Positions 24,290 through 36,073 of a stretch of DNA of 64,000 nt are shown in pieces. Within the stretch, counting starts at the first letter, position 1; the number at the start of each line of letters is the position of its first letter. Source of the DNA: Bryoerythrophyllum caledonicum (lineage: Eukaryota > Streptophyta > Bryopsida > Pottiales > Pottiaceae). Both the position numbers and the translations under genes were made by a program. The notes under the pieces were generated by a model. The model was not told the origin of the DNA. It saw only the letters and a list, made by a program, of their open reading frames with translations, and searched no databases. The stretch spans positions 18,340,593 to 18,404,592 of the forward strand of contig OZ020516.1 of NCBI GenBank assembly GCA_963971425.1. Direction: 5' to 3'.

Positions 24290-24962
24290 TGATACAAAGA
24301 AGTTAGTCTTTCTCTAAACATGTACATTTCTATTTTCCATCTATGAGAGTTAGCCCAAACTTTGGCACTGACGCTGAATCGTACACGAAATTAACTCGAT
24401 TATGTGTCATGGTGTGTTTGTAGACGGACATTCAAATTACCACGGTAAGCACTAAATCCGAGTCTTATATTAAGTATGGTAATTGTCAACACATCATACA
24501 CTTTGATTGTATTCATTTGTGTAAGAATATTTTGATTATGGTTGGTTATCCTTCAATTATATGAGTTGCACAAAAATACTTCAATTTGCAGAGGTTGTCC
24601 TTCAACTAGCATTCACCTCACAACTCTCTTTGCAATTACAATTGAAACACAGGATCACACTCCACAACATAGATGAATTCATCTTTGGTAGCTCCAACCG
24701 AATATGACAGCGCTGGAGGTCAACAGTGAGAACCGGAAGCCAAAACAAGATAAGAGACGCACAGATCCTTTCCAATTCAGAGTCTAACCAATTGGGCTGT
24801 GAATGGGCAGCCCCTTTCCGGAATATACAATATTGACCTCGCACAGCAATCAATGTGATGCACCTGCAGGTGACGATTCTATCATGGGCCATTTGCGACC
24901 CAGAAAAAAATCCTGAGTTAACTACCAAAAAGAATCTACAGAGTGGAGTTTCTACAGATAGG
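24290..24962. other. Convergent 3' flank, primase and strumpellin
   Basis: 673 bp between two genes that converge. It should hold both 3' UTRs and poly(A) signals. I see no further gene or repeat. Confidence 0.5.
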
Positions 24963-27900
24963 TTACACGTCCAGGCTGTCTAGCAAGAGGGGAGGGAAAT
25001 GCGAACTCAGAAGGTCTGGGGGATAGTTCATGTACTTGGAAAGCGCCAGAGCCCACGCCACCGAGTTGACGACCTCGTTAGGCAGCTGCTGCTTCAGCTT
25101 GCCCTGCTGCTGCTTTCCAGGGCTCTCCGCGAACGTCCTCACGTACTGTCCCAAGAGGCGGATGTAGGCATCCGTCCTCGAGGGGTGGAGCTGCTGCAGG
25201 ACACTGCCAATGCCTACAATCAGGGGACAGCAATCCAGAGCCGCCTTCTTTGTGCGGCTCGTCAGCGTGCCCAGATGGCTGTCCAGCACGTACCTCGGCA
25301 GCTGAGAGATCGTGACGAGGAACAGCAGAAGAGCGCAGCCATCAGCTGGCTTTGTGGTGACGTAGATGGAATGGAAAGGGGTGTACAAACCGCAGAGCTG
25401 AAGCTGCTTGCGAAGCTCCCCCAGCAGACGGCTCTTGTCACTCGCTGCCGTCCCCATGATGTCGCTGAGCACTGCTTTGTTCATTGCGTCCACGGCGTAG
25501 GAGATCGTGCTGGACTCGAACTTCGCTGAGGCGCGGAGGTGGGAGGCGAGGAGGCAGCGGAGGAGCTGGAGCTGTCCGATTTTGGAGACGCTCTCCGCCC
25601 ATGCGGTCCATCCTGGGGCGCTCATTCCTGCGCGCGCGGTGTACTCGGTGTAGACCACAGCGCCAGGGTCGGGGATAGAGGAGTGGGGAGTGAGGATGGT
25701 CTTCAGGGAGTCGAGAGAGTCTCGGAGCTCCGGGGAGTCCGCTTTGGAGGAGAGATGCGTTACGGCCTGGCGGATGGCGTGGGTGAGCTGGAAGCCAAGG
25801 AGGCGGTCCAGCCCGGTTAAGCCTGCGGTGCCGAGCGTGGTTTGGAGGAGCGCCATGGTGCGCAGTCCCACGAGTTCCTGACCCTGCGCGTCGAACCAGC
25901 CACTCATGGGGACGAGGTACATGGAGCGCGACGGGTCGGTGAGCTGGAGGAGCTTGTGCGCGAGACGGCCCATGAAGTTGCTGGTCATGGAGGAGTCCTT
26001 GGCAGGGGCCGGGAACTGGGGGATCGGCTTCGCGGGGTCCTGGTACACGCTCTGCCAGTTCTGCACCTTCCGCTTCACGTACGCGTTGCACTCCTGCTCC
26101 GTGTTGTAGTCGATGATGCGCGCGAACTCTTCGTGCCAGAGCTGCAGTCCGTGCACGTGCACGTAGTCCTGGAAATACTCCATGGATCGTCGCTGCGCTT
26201 GGAGGGACAGGAGGAGCTCCTGCAGCTGCTCCTCCAGCTCGGCTGCTGCGATTGTTGGGAACACTAGTGTCGTGTGCAGTGACGTCGCGACCTGCTTCAC
26301 CAGCTGCTTTCGGATCCCGATTTCCAGAAGCTGCCAGGGATCCACTTCGATGGCGCCCATGAACGTCTTCTTCATGGCCATGATACCTTGCGTGAAGACG
26401 GCTACGCGGTGTGTGGCTTTGGCCAGCTTGAATCTCTCTTCAGGCTGAGCGAAGTCGCGCAGGCTCTCCTTCTCGAGGCGCCCGGGGAGATCGTGCAGCT
26501 GCTTGGTCTGCACGGCGATCACGTCGTTGAGGATGCTGAACATGCTGACCGGGATGATCTCCATGACTGAGCGCACGTAGGCGACTAGCTCTGAGGAGTA
26601 GTACTCTGAGACGGAGTAGAGATCCATGCTGCCGGATTGGGAGATTCGGAGCAGTGGGATGTCCAGGATAGACCGGAGCTTGAGAAACAAGCAGGAGAGC
26701 TTGAGAACTGTTAACGGCTCTGCGTGGATGCGGGAGTGGATCTGAGGCGTGAAGCCGACGATGAGACCCCAGGCGTAGGCTGCATCGCTGACCACTGATA
26801 TGGTAGCCAGCACGCCCTCTTGCACGTTGAGAGTGCACACCATTTGCTGCAGTTGGCCACGGGTTTCTGCAAGATATTGCTTGATCTGAAGACTGCTCTC
26901 AATCTGGTGAAACTGCTCGACTTCCTGCAGAGCTAGAATCATCTGTTGGATCTTGCGCACAGCCCGCGACGCCTCTAGTTTACACTCCAACGCTCGCACC
27001 TGTTGCCCCATCTGAAAGAACCAGTTCTGCATGTTTTCATCCTTCACTTTCCGAGAGAGCACCTTCGACCCGGAGAAGAAATCAGCCAACTCCTGCATAC
27101 ATTCTGCTGCGTGGTTCTTGCACTTGAGATATTGTGCTTCTTTTCCTTCTAGAAGGTCGCCATAGACTCGCTTCAGCTCGAACTCAAGGGTCGCCGTTTC
27201 CAAGATGAGCGACAGGAGCAAGTCGGTGCCATCTGCGCCACCCGCAGCTACAACGGTTTCCTTCAGCTTCTTATTCGTCGTGTTCTGATGCAGAAGCAGC
27301 CAACGAAGAGCTACATTGCTGTCTCGCAAGCATGCCACGACACCCGCCATGTTGCTCATAACAAACTCCTGAGTCAGCACACCTTCCGACAGGATGCTTC
27401 GAAGCTCTACCAGAAGCTCCGGCACTCGGGTGCAATAGGTGCGTGCGCTCTCTCGCACCTGTTGCGGAGCGAGGGTCGGTGCGAGGGCGGCTTTGGCAGC
27501 CTTGTATTGCTCCCACGCAACCGATAAATCCACCATGAAGCCCATGAAGATTGGAACGACCCACCACCCTAACAAAAACTTCTCCACAATGTCCTTCATC
27601 ACCAGGGCCTCAGATTGCAAAATTTCTGGTATGAAATTGAGAAGAACGTACAGACAGGCGGCCTGACCTCCCAGTGCGGCACATCGATGCTCAGGATTGG
27701 GATAATGACGCAGCTGGTTGTAAAGATCATCGCTTCGTAGCCGAGCAACAGCCAACCTCATCAACCGCCTCGGCAAAGGAAACCGGTTGCACATCTCCTC
27801 TGCATTCAAGGGCAGGATCATGTTCGGGTCCGTGGCCGACGACGAAGGGCTTGAACTCTGAAGAAACGACGCCAGAGATCCAAAAGCGGAGCTCGCTTTC

Positions 27901-28556
27901 GGAGGAGGCGTCACACATCGACACAACGACTGAATTGCCTCGAAGTTTAAAAAATCACTGGAGCCTCGACAACGACAGTGCGCCACTAATAGCTGCTCTC
28001 GCAGGGTACCCGGCATCCGATGCTCCAACAGAAGCAGCAGCACCCCGTGCAACATCAACGCCTCCATGAGCAGCTGCCGCCCTTCCTCATCCTCCAGCAC
28101 ACTCTCCGCAGTCTCCTGCAGGAACGCGCCCGCTGCGTCTTGCAGCAGATCGTCCACGAACCGGCTTAAATCCTTGTAATACTTCGCAATGCCATCAAAC
28201 AGCAAGAAAAACCGCTCCACCACGTTTCCGCACTCCTCGCGAAACTCGTCGTCCAGCATCGCCAATGCCGAGCTCGCATCCACCTGCTCCTCGTACACCT
28301 CCGGCGACTTGAAATACTTGAAATCAAACAGCAGCGCCGCATACTTCCCCCCGCTATCCGACGCCGACTGCTGCAACACAGCCGGTACGTGCTGCGAGAG
28401 CCGCAGCAGCTCCGCCACCAGCGCTTGCCCTCTGCTCACCAGCCCTAGCAACAACTCCCCCGTCCTCGTCTCCATCACCGCCATCCGCTTACTGCTCCCA
28501 CTCCTCGTCAACAACCCCCGCCCCCTCCGCATCGAACCTCCAACTATCGACGACAT
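24963..28556 (-). CDS. WASHC5: Strumpellin, WASH-complex subunit 5
   Basis: Large helical scaffold of the WASH complex, which activates Arp2/3 actin nucleation on endosomes. The whole protein is a single uninterrupted exon of 1197 codons from the ATG at 28556, against about 1159 residues in animals. The N-terminus aligns well with the animal protein: ELLRLSQHVPAV, LFDFKYFKSPEVYEEQVDAS, LDDEFREECGNVVERFFLLF, ETAESVLEDEEGRQLLMEAL. Conservation continues to the C-terminal third (VDPWQLLEIGIRKQLVKQV; PMSGWFDAQGQELVGLRTMA; QLPRYVLDSHLGTL). The frame stays open upstream to 28631; homology starts at about residue 28 of this model, so the start could also be a later ATG. It is GC-rich and intronless although its neighbours have up to 16 exons. 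It may be a retrocopy that fixed, or a naturally intron-poor gene. No frameshift or stop is visible. Confidence 0.9.
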   Translation of the reverse strand: MSSIVGGSMRRGRGLLTRSGSSKRMAVMETRTGELLLGLVSRGQALVAELLRLSQHVPAVLQQSASDSGGKYAALLFDFKYFKSPEVYEEQVDASSALAMLDDEFREECGNVVERFFLLFDGIAKYYKDLSRFVDDLLQDAAGAFLQETAESVLEDEEGRQLLMEALMLHGVLLLLLEHRMPGTLREQLLVAHCRCRGSSDFLNFEAIQSLCRCVTPPPKASSAFGSLASFLQSSSPSSSATDPNMILPLNAEEMCNRFPLPRRLMRLAVARLRSDDLYNQLRHYPNPEHRCAALGGQAACLYVLLNFIPEILQSEALVMKDIVEKFLLGWWVVPIFMGFMVDLSVAWEQYKAAKAALAPTLAPQQVRESARTYCTRVPELLVELRSILSEGVLTQEFVMSNMAGVVACLRDSNVALRWLLLHQNTTNKKLKETVVAAGGADGTDLLLSLILETATLEFELKRVYGDLLEGKEAQYLKCKNHAAECMQELADFFSGSKVLSRKVKDENMQNWFFQMGQQVRALECKLEASRAVRKIQQMILALQEVEQFHQIESSLQIKQYLAETRGQLQQMVCTLNVQEGVLATISVVSDAAYAWGLIVGFTPQIHSRIHAEPLTVLKLSCLFLKLRSILDIPLLRISQSGSMDLYSVSEYYSSELVAYVRSVMEIIPVSMFSILNDVIAVQTKQLHDLPGRLEKESLRDFAQPEERFKLAKATHRVAVFTQGIMAMKKTFMGAIEVDPWQLLEIGIRKQLVKQVATSLHTTLVFPTIAAAELEEQLQELLLSLQAQRRSMEYFQDYVHVHGLQLWHEEFARIIDYNTEQECNAYVKRKVQNWQSVYQDPAKPIPQFPAPAKDSSMTSNFMGRLAHKLLQLTDPSRSMYLVPMSGWFDAQGQELVGLRTMALLQTTLGTAGLTGLDRLLGFQLTHAIRQAVTHLSSKADSPELRDSLDSLKTILTPHSSIPDPGAVVYTEYTARAGMSAPGWTAWAESVSKIGQLQLLRCLLASHLRASAKFESSTISYAVDAMNKAVLSDIMGTAASDKSRLLGELRKQLQLCGLYTPFHSIYVTTKPADGCALLLFLVTISQLPRYVLDSHLGTLTSRTKKAALDCCPLIVGIGSVLQQLHPSRTDAYIRLLGQYVRTFAESPGKQQQGKLKQQLPNEVVNSVAWALALSKYMNYPPDLLSSHFPPLLLDSLDV

Positions 28557-28631
28557 CGCTACTCCAAAATTCACATAAAATTCCTCAATTTCACCTGCAG
28601 CTAACCTAAAACTCTCGTAAAAATTCCTCAA

Positions 28632-30440
28632 ATTTCACTTACAACTCACCTAAAACTCGAATGCCTCAATTTTAAAGTAGAATCCGCCTAGTTCACTGGA
28701 TTCATCTGCACCAACAAAAACCTAATGAAGTCTACATTAAAAGACTTCGGTGCCAAAACCCTGCGTCTCCGCACTCCTTCGCAATCGCCATCTGCTCACG
28801 CAGACGGCTTCCACTCTATCCAACTGAATCCAAAACCATTGGCGCATCCCTCTAACACCAAAACTCAAGAATGCGCAACTAAACCACTAAACCTATTCAA
28901 AATCCGCATCCTACAGAGAAAACGGATAGCAGCGGATTCCATTGCTGTGAGCTAACAAACAGGAGCGCAGCTGAGAGTACTGGATCATGAGGAGCGAAGA
29001 AGATCCGCAGCTTAAGAGCCGTCGTCCGCCTCCTTCCGCGCTCCATGTCCGATCGCAGAACGCGCCAATCATGCCGGGAAAAGATGATGGAATCAAACAG
29101 GCGGTTCTAGTGGCGATGAATCCAGACGCAAGACGAAGCTCTAGCGCGCTGTGCCGGTGCGGCGCTGCTGCGACGGCGAACGACACCGGAAGAGTAAGAT
29201 CCTCGCCATCGCCATCGCTCAAGCGCTTCACTCGACGAAGAAGACGACAAGAAGAGCTTCACATGACGAGGACGACGACGAGACGCGGATGTAATGCATT
29301 AATATAGACGAAACAGTGTTCCTCGTCTCTTTCTAGAAGCTTGACCTTTGGACGAAGCAAGCTTCTCGTCAACGAGAGCTCTCTCAGTGTCCAATGAACT
29401 ATGGTATCCTCGACGACGACGAAAGCATCCGGCGCACAAATGCGTCACTGTACTTAAACCTGGCAGTGCCTCTGCCATTGAACACCACATGAAAGAATCA
29501 AGTGTAGTTGTTAATGATTGCATAGATGTGGGTTTTTGTAGGCATAGTTTTGTAAGGTACACTAATTTTGGAGTTTAGTGTTAAACACAGTAAATGAGTC
29601 ATAAATGCTATAAGTTTTTACTTTGGATGGCTATTTTAATCAATCATGTCTACTATGATCCCCCACTTTAAATAGTAAAAGCAACTATGCTCTTGGTAAA
29701 AATCTTCATCAAAAGCTTATAGCATTTTCAAATTAATCAGTACTCCAAAATTGGTGTAGTCGTTTTGTAAAATATGCTTCCAAAAGCTACAAAGATTATA
29801 TTATGTAGTTTGATTCAAATTACCAGAGAAAACTCAAATGTATTTGAAATTATAATAAGATCAAAGGCTAATTGCCTAAGATAAATTGTAGATTTATGCT
29901 AGCCTCCTCTGCAGACCAAAATTCTCCTTCTTCTATACTACTCCACATATCCTATATTATATAAAGAAAAAAATACCTTAAGCTTCGGCTACTATCAATT
30001 TTATAAATATATAATCAATATCCGTCTCAAGTCATAATATTGCAATTCTCTTTTTAAAATCTATAGTAGAAATTGATGTAGATTGATTTTACTCTAACTC
30101 CTCAAAGTCACCTTTCGTAATATCATCAAAGCTTAAATTCAAAACATACTATCAAAAAGTCACAAACATTCCAAAATAATAACACCTTCTCAAAGGAGAC
30201 ATGTGATAGTCAAGTCCTGGGCTCGTGACAATATTGGGGTTCTAACAAGTTAGGGTCTCCATCTCCTTCATGGTGTAATTGGCAATGCTGAGCTGGCGCG
30301 CCCCGTCAGCACCCGATGAACGAACGCCATCCCCTTTCAGTGACAGCGTGGCACACTCTCTCATCCCTCCCACCATCCGAGCTGGCCTCGCCCCGTCAGC
30401 ACTCCCGCGGCGGCAACGGGTACATTCGCTGACGTGGCCG
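28632..30440. other. Divergent intergenic region, strumpellin/ORC1
   Basis: The 28.6-29.3 kb part is GC-richer and holds overlapping ~106-codon frames on both strands (28987-29307 + and 28911-29231 -). They are basic or low complexity and I recognise neither. The 29.6-30.2 kb part is AT-rich and featureless. ORC1 promoter elements begin near 30.29 kb. Confidence 0.4.
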
Positions 30441-30448
30441 GGGTCGCG

Positions 30449-30457
30449 TTTCCCGCC
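30449..30457 (+). promoter_or_regulatory. E2F site upstream of ORC1
   Basis: TTTCCCGCC is a perfect E2F/DP consensus in a GC-rich block, followed by a second CCCGCGC word near 30464 and a TATA-like box 20 bp on. Plant ORC genes are known E2F targets, so regulation at G1/S is expected. Confidence 0.65.
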
Positions 30458-30476
30458 ACAAAGTCCCGCGCTTCTC

Positions 30477-30483
30477 TATAAAT
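30477..30483 (+). promoter_or_regulatory. TATA-like box, ORC1 promoter
   Basis: TATAAAT lies 20 bp after the E2F site and is followed at about 30515-30535 by a pyrimidine (CT)n initiator-like tract. It implies a transcription start near 30510 and a long leader, probably spliced, before the ATG at 31367. Confidence 0.5.
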
Positions 30484-30639
30484 CCTGAGCGCCTTGACCC
30501 GGCCACAAATTTCCTCGCTCTCTCTCTCTCACACTTGCATTTCGACAGATTACCGTTGCAATCGGCCACCACCATCGCCATTGCCTCCCCCTCTTTCCGC
30601 CATGATGCTCCTTGTGGAGTGAGCTCATCTCTGGAGTGA

Positions 30640-31330
30640 GCTCAGTGCTTCCGAATCATGACAGTGCCAAGGCAGTGCTGAGGTAGGGTTGTGTCTGTGA
30701 ACATGGAGGTTGCTTTGGTGTTGGTACTGAGGGATGTGCTGAGCTATGAGTGTGCACTTGTGAGTGTTGGATTTGCCGAGGTAGTGATGATCAGGGTTCA
30801 GGTTAGTGGTTGAGAGCCATGGTGTTGACATGGGGTCACATTGGTGATGGTGTTGGAGTATGTCGAGCTTTGGTCGAATTAAAATGTGTGGAGATGTGCA
30901 ATTGTGTGTTTAAAGATAAGCATTGGATTGGTGAGGTGTTGGCGTTGATAAGATCAGGGTTTGGGTTACGTACAACCATGAAAAGATGAGGATTGGGTTG
31001 TCGATATGGTGGTGGTTAGGGTTTAGGTTATTGGTTGAGAGCCATTGTGTTGACATGAGGTCACATTGGTGATGGTGTTGGAATATGTTGAAGCTATGGT
31101 CAAATGAAGACGTGCAACTGTGTGTGTAGAGATAAGGATTGGATTGGTGAGGTGTTGGTGTTGATAGGATCAAGGGACAACCGTGGTCTCATCATATCTG
31201 TGAAGAAGGACTTCACTTCGATGGAGGTCTTTTTTGTGATGATACAACGATGTACACAGAGGATAGGATTGACGAGGTGGTGGAGTGATGTTGTTTTGAT
31301 GGTTAGCGTTTGAAAATTGCCTTTGATTCA
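30640..31330. repeat. Duplicated leader or 5' UTR intron of ORC1
   Basis: Two collinear copies about 225 bp apart, at roughly 30805-30975 and 31030-31190. They share GGTTGAGAGCCAT, TTGACATG-GGTCACATTGG and GATTGGTGAGGTGTTGG. A weaker third copy may precede them. The segment is T/G-rich and ends in TTTGATTCAG before GTTGTAGGGG, a plausible 3' splice site 36 bp before the ORC1 start codon, so most of it may be an intron in the leader. Confidence 0.55.
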
Positions 31331-31366
31331 GGTTGTAGGGGAGAGGGAAGAGGAGGAGAACAACCA

Positions 31367-34300
31367 ATGGCGCCTGGAATGATGATCTCCGAATCTGAGG
31401 TGAAGCGAGGCAGAGGAAGACCACCCAAATCAAAGCAGCAACTGGGTGAGAGCGCACCATCCACCCCAGTATGCAACACACCCAAACCATCCACCATCGC
31501 CCCGCTCACACCTGCATCCGAAAGAGTGCAACCAAGACGCTTATTCAGTGCAGACTCAGAGAAGAAGACCTCCACTCCAAAAAAATCGACTCCAAAGAAA
31601 CCCACTACAACTACCCCGAAGAAAGCCAAGGCGAAGGACCGAGGTTTTGAAGACGGCGATGATGACACAGCTCCTGAGACCAGAAAATCTCCCAGATTAA
31701 CTCGCAGCGCATCCAAGATAGAGACTCCAAAGCGAGGAGTAGGTCGTCCAAGGAAGATTTTCGGAGAGGAGAAAGACTTTCGGAGAGATCACCCGAAGAG
31801 AAGGGATCCGACTCGGAGAACAGGAGAGAACAGCCTCGTGGAAGGAGGCCAGGTGCGTCGTTACGTGAAGAAGGTCTTGTTCGAAGGTGTGGAGTACCAT
31901 GTTGGAGATGACGTGTATGTGAGGAGAGGAGCGCAGGAGAATGCGGAGGACTCGGACTCAGATGCGGAGGTGGAAGATTGCGTGGTGTGTGGACGGAGTG
32001 GAGAACAGGTCATGATCGAGTGCGACGAGTGCTTGGGCGGCTACCATCTGCGGTGCCTGGAGCCGCCGCTGGAGGAAGTGCCGGAGGGAGATTGGATGTG
32101 TGCAACGTGTGGTGCCATAGCAAGAGGCGAAAGTGTAAGCACTGATCTCTGGTTGAATCTCACATCTCGCTTCACGTTGATTAGATGTGAATGGAGGTTG
32201 GTTGGATGTCTGATCTCAGGTTGAGCGGCCTTCTCGTGAGAAGAAAACTCGGAGGACAGCTCGAGAGAGATTCATTGCGCAAGAGATTTGGGCGGCTCGC
32301 ATCGAGAAGTATGTCCTTTTTACATGCAGGGACTAGAGTTTTCTCCAGGGTTTAGGGTTTAAAGGATGGTTTTCTGATTTCCGGACTTGATGATTTCCCC
32401 TTTAGGTTATGGCGAGACAAGGATGGCACCATGTTCTTTCAAGGGCGATGGTGGGCGTTGCCAGAAGAGACCGCTGATGGACGGCAGCAGTGGCATGGAA
32501 GGAGGGAGCTTTTCCGGTCCAACCACGCTGATGAGAATGAGGTAATTTCATGTCAGCAAAAAATGGAAATGGGACTTCCAATCTCTATAGAAATAAACAA
32601 GTATGTATCTAATTTGCAGTTTGTTTTGTGGTATTCCAGCTGAACACCATTCTTAGACACTGTTATGTGATGACACCGGACGAGTACGCCAAATCTGGGC
32701 ATGAAGGGGACGATGTGTTCATGTGCGGCCATGAGTATGACTTCCGGCACCAAACATTCAAGCGCATTGCTGATGAATTTGATGATGTAAGCTGGTAACA
32801 TCTTTTGTCTCTCCTCATAATCTGACTTCAAGTGCTTGATTGAGTTTTCACTAAATTCTCTCCTTTTCAGGTGTCTGATGCGGATGACAGCGAAGATGAG
32901 AGCTTTGATCCGGCCCGGAAATCAAAACACCACGATCTGGATCACGGTAGTGACGACGATGATGACGACTTTGATAACGAGTTTGATGATGAGATCAGTA
33001 AAGTTCCGAGAAGTGCAAGAAAAAACAAGCCAAAGAGTCGTCCAGTCACGCCAAAAGCTGCTGTAAGTGAACCCACCGTTTTGCACTAAAAGGGTTAAAA
33101 TTAAGTCTACGTCGTTTTAGCCTTCTCTCTCTCCTTTGAGGTGAGATTAACTGAGAACAATTTAGAGCTGATTTAGAGGTGGTATGTTATTGAGACTTTG
33201 GATGGCTTTATAACAACTCTTACCTTTTTTTGATAAGTTTCATCATGGCCTTTTTGGAAAGGCCGTAGAGAACCTTGCTTATCACAAATGGATTTAGACA
33301 AACTTACTTCTCTACCTCTTGATGATTTCTGGACCAGAATGTGCGGAAAGGTCGCATTGAAGGTGTGGGAGCGAAGTTGATTCCTCGTGCCCGAAAGAAA
33401 CCTTTAACTGATCTTGAGAAGGCCAAAGCTGCGCTTGGCCTTTCTGCTGCCCCAACCACACTCCCCTGCAGAGACAAGTAAGTGCTCTGTAATCCCTATA
33501 GCTATTAAGAGGAGCTTGGTGGTTTCTAAACTCAAGTAAGAAGTAGTTTTAGCCGTCTTTGAGAAGGAAGAAGGAGAGGCTACCATGAATCCTCACCGCC
33601 TGTTCCCTCCATAGAACAATTGAGTATTTAAGACTGACTATAAAATGAGAAAAGAGGCAAGAACTCATGGGATCTTTGATGTGCAGGGAGAAGAGTGAGA
33701 TTGAGGCGTTTGTGAAGGATGCAGTGGCAGCAGGAGAGGACTGTTTGGGGCGTTGTCTCTACATCAGTGGCGTGCCTGGCACTGGCAAGGTGAGTGAACA
33801 TAAGAGTCATTTGTCAAAGATACCAAGAGGTTTGACCTCTTTTCTCATTAAAACCATCTCTCAATTGCTCTAGAATCAGCTCAGAGAGGAAAAAGGCGGC
33901 TAAGGTTCATGGTAACCTCTCCTTCTTTGTAGGCAGCTAAGACCATTTCTAACTTGAGTTTTTAGACCACCAAGCTCTTCCATTGGATCTAGTAGCTATC
34001 AAGAGTGAGGTACATGAGGGGGAGCTTTGGGTGACTTCAGAAAGAGCTCAATTTGCACCTGTTTATGAAGTGGAAACGAGGACTGAATTCTGATATTATT
34101 GTGTGAATCATGGCAGACTGCGACAGTGCTGGAGGTTATGAAGGGCCTCCGAAGCAAGGTGGACAAGGGTGAGCTGCCGCCTTATCGCTTTGTGGAGATC
34201 AATGGCCTTCGTCTCCCTTCTCCTGAGCATGCTTACACGGTAATGCCTCCATGTTTTACAGGCTCTCATGTGAAATTAAAATTGAAATTGTCACAGGCTT

Positions 34301-36073
34301 TTTGGTAAAATTACTTAACTTGCAGACTCTATTCTGAGTATTTGTGCAGGTTCTTCATGAAGCACTGACAGGGCAACATTGTGGCTGGAGGCGAGCGTTG
34401 CAATACCTGGATGCAAGGTTTTCAGACAGCAAACCACTCAAAGGCGTGAATGCCCGGCCTTGCATTCTCTTAGTGGACGAGCTTGACCTCCTGGTCACAC
34501 GCACTCAATCGGTACAGCATCCTCTTTTACGACATTTTCATTCTCATTGGTGAACTCTTTTGGTCATGCCTTACATTCAACTACTATTTTCTGTAGGTTC
34601 TGTACAACCTCTTCGACTGGCCAAGCCGTGCGAATTCACGCCTCATAGTCATTGGTAAGCGCTCTACCATCATGTTATACAGCAGTGGAAGAGCTTGGTG
34701 GCTGTTGTTGTAGCCATCTTCGAGAGTGGAGAAAGAGTTTTAACTCCGATGAATATTCTCTTCTATTGTCCGTAACAGGTATTGCCAACACGATGGACTT
34801 GCCGGAGCGGATGTTGCCTCGCATTGCAAGTAGACTAGGACTCCACCGAATCTCCTTCGGTCCCTACTCTCACACCCAGTTGCAGCAGATCCTGGCCACT
34901 CGCCTCCACGGCATTCCTGCTTTCGACAGACAAGCTGTGGAGTTCGCATCTCGCAAGGTCACTTCTTCCATCTCTTTCTACTTCCCCTTCATGATTTCCA
35001 CCTGAACTTTGCCCTCTCTTTTTCACCTCCGTAAAGTTCTCATTGAACTTACTCTGTCAAAGACGACTCCAACTGCATTGACTTGAGTTTAGAGCTCTTC
35101 CCCTGATGTGATAACTGAGGGAAGAGGTGACCCGCAAAAATATCTCAAATGGTAAAAGAGTACTGGTTCTGACTTATGTTATTTTTTGCAGGTGGCTGCA
35201 GTGTCGGGAGATGCTCGGAGAGCGTTGGAGCTCTGCAGACGAGCTGCGGAGATCACCGAGCTTCGGATACACCCCCCTTCCACAACTTTTGCCACCAGTT
35301 CTGCCCCAGCTCCAACGCCTGCTTCAGAGCCTCTTCCTCTGATTGGCATGAGTGATATTGAGGCTGCCATAGCGGAGATGTTCCAGGCCCCCCACATTCA
35401 GGTACTCTAACGTTAAGCCTACACCTTTTGTGGCTTGCTCTCTCTTTCTTCAATGTAACGACTTGTTGTGTTCCACTTTCCCTGCAGTTCATGAAGAGAT
35501 GCTCACAATATTCCAAGATCTTTCTGGTGGCCATGGTCGTCGAGCAGCACCGCACTACCATGGTGGAAACCACATTCGAGAAGGTCAGTCACATTGTTTT
35601 ACGGAACATTATTAGACAACGCTTCTTGAGATGGAAAAAAATCTGACTTTCATGACTCCCTGGTTTGCTGATTTCAGGTTGTTTCTGCATTTATGCGTCT
35701 CTGTACAACACATAAGGTCATTTGCCCTGGCGAAGATTCAATCCTCACTGTTGGGTAAGCAAATCACCTCATGTAGAAACTAGCTAGCCTGCACTGGTTT
35801 AAGAAGGTGAATGATTTATTGATGTTCTCACAGGTGCAAATTAGGAGCATCTAGGCTGCTGTTGTGTGAGCCTGCTGTACGCCACCGCCACCAAAAACTG
35901 CAACTCAACTTCCCCTGGTTAGTCTCTTTCTGCTCCCCAGATTTTCAACTGTTTGTTCTACTTCATTGTTTGATTCAGAGTCGTTGAGTTCAGTTTTGAT
36001 CTTTTGCAGTGATGATGTACAATTTGCTCTCAAGGACGACAAGGAGTTGCCATGGCTGTCAAAATATCTATGA
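31367..36073 (+). CDS. ORC1: Origin recognition complex subunit 1
   Basis: Largest ORC subunit; binds replication origins and, with ATP, loads MCM through CDC6. Sixteen exons join in frame to 875 residues: 31367-32134, 32220-32308, 32406-32541, 32640-32786, 32871-33062, 33338-33477, 33687-33789, 34117-34239, 34350-34511, 34597-34654, 34779-34957, 35192-35401, 35488-35583, 35678-35754, 35834-35917 and 36010-36073. Order: basic disordered N-terminus with RGRPPK and VGRPRK AT-hook-like motifs; a BAH domain (from about 163) interrupted by a plant-type PHD finger (DCVVCGRSGEQVMIECDEC, C205 onward) and resuming with FFQGRWWALPEET; an acidic patch; AAA+ core with Walker A GVPGTGKT (519-526) and Walker B LLVDELDLL (D609/E610); sensor segment RLIVIGIANTMDLPERMLPR; C-terminal winged helix. 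The ATG context is CAACCATGG-like. Several introns hold a small repeated element. Confidence 0.96.
33800..34045. repeat. Intronic element copy in ORC1
   Basis: Lies in the intron 33790-34116. AAAAAGGCGGCTAAGGTTCATGG (shown by its core AAGGCGGCTAAG) and GACCACCAAGCTCTTCCATT-type words match the TIR element in the TDRD3-like intron. The right end GAGGGGGAGCTTTGGGTGACTT resembles the CACCC/CCCCCTC terminus of that family. The ends are too decayed to set exact borders. Confidence 0.6.

Noticed and set aside
28911..29307. Possible small basic protein in the strumpellin/ORC1 intergenic region
   Set aside because: Frames are open on both strands, composition is low complexity (Arg/Ser) and I recognise no family; more likely a GC-rich leader of strumpellin.
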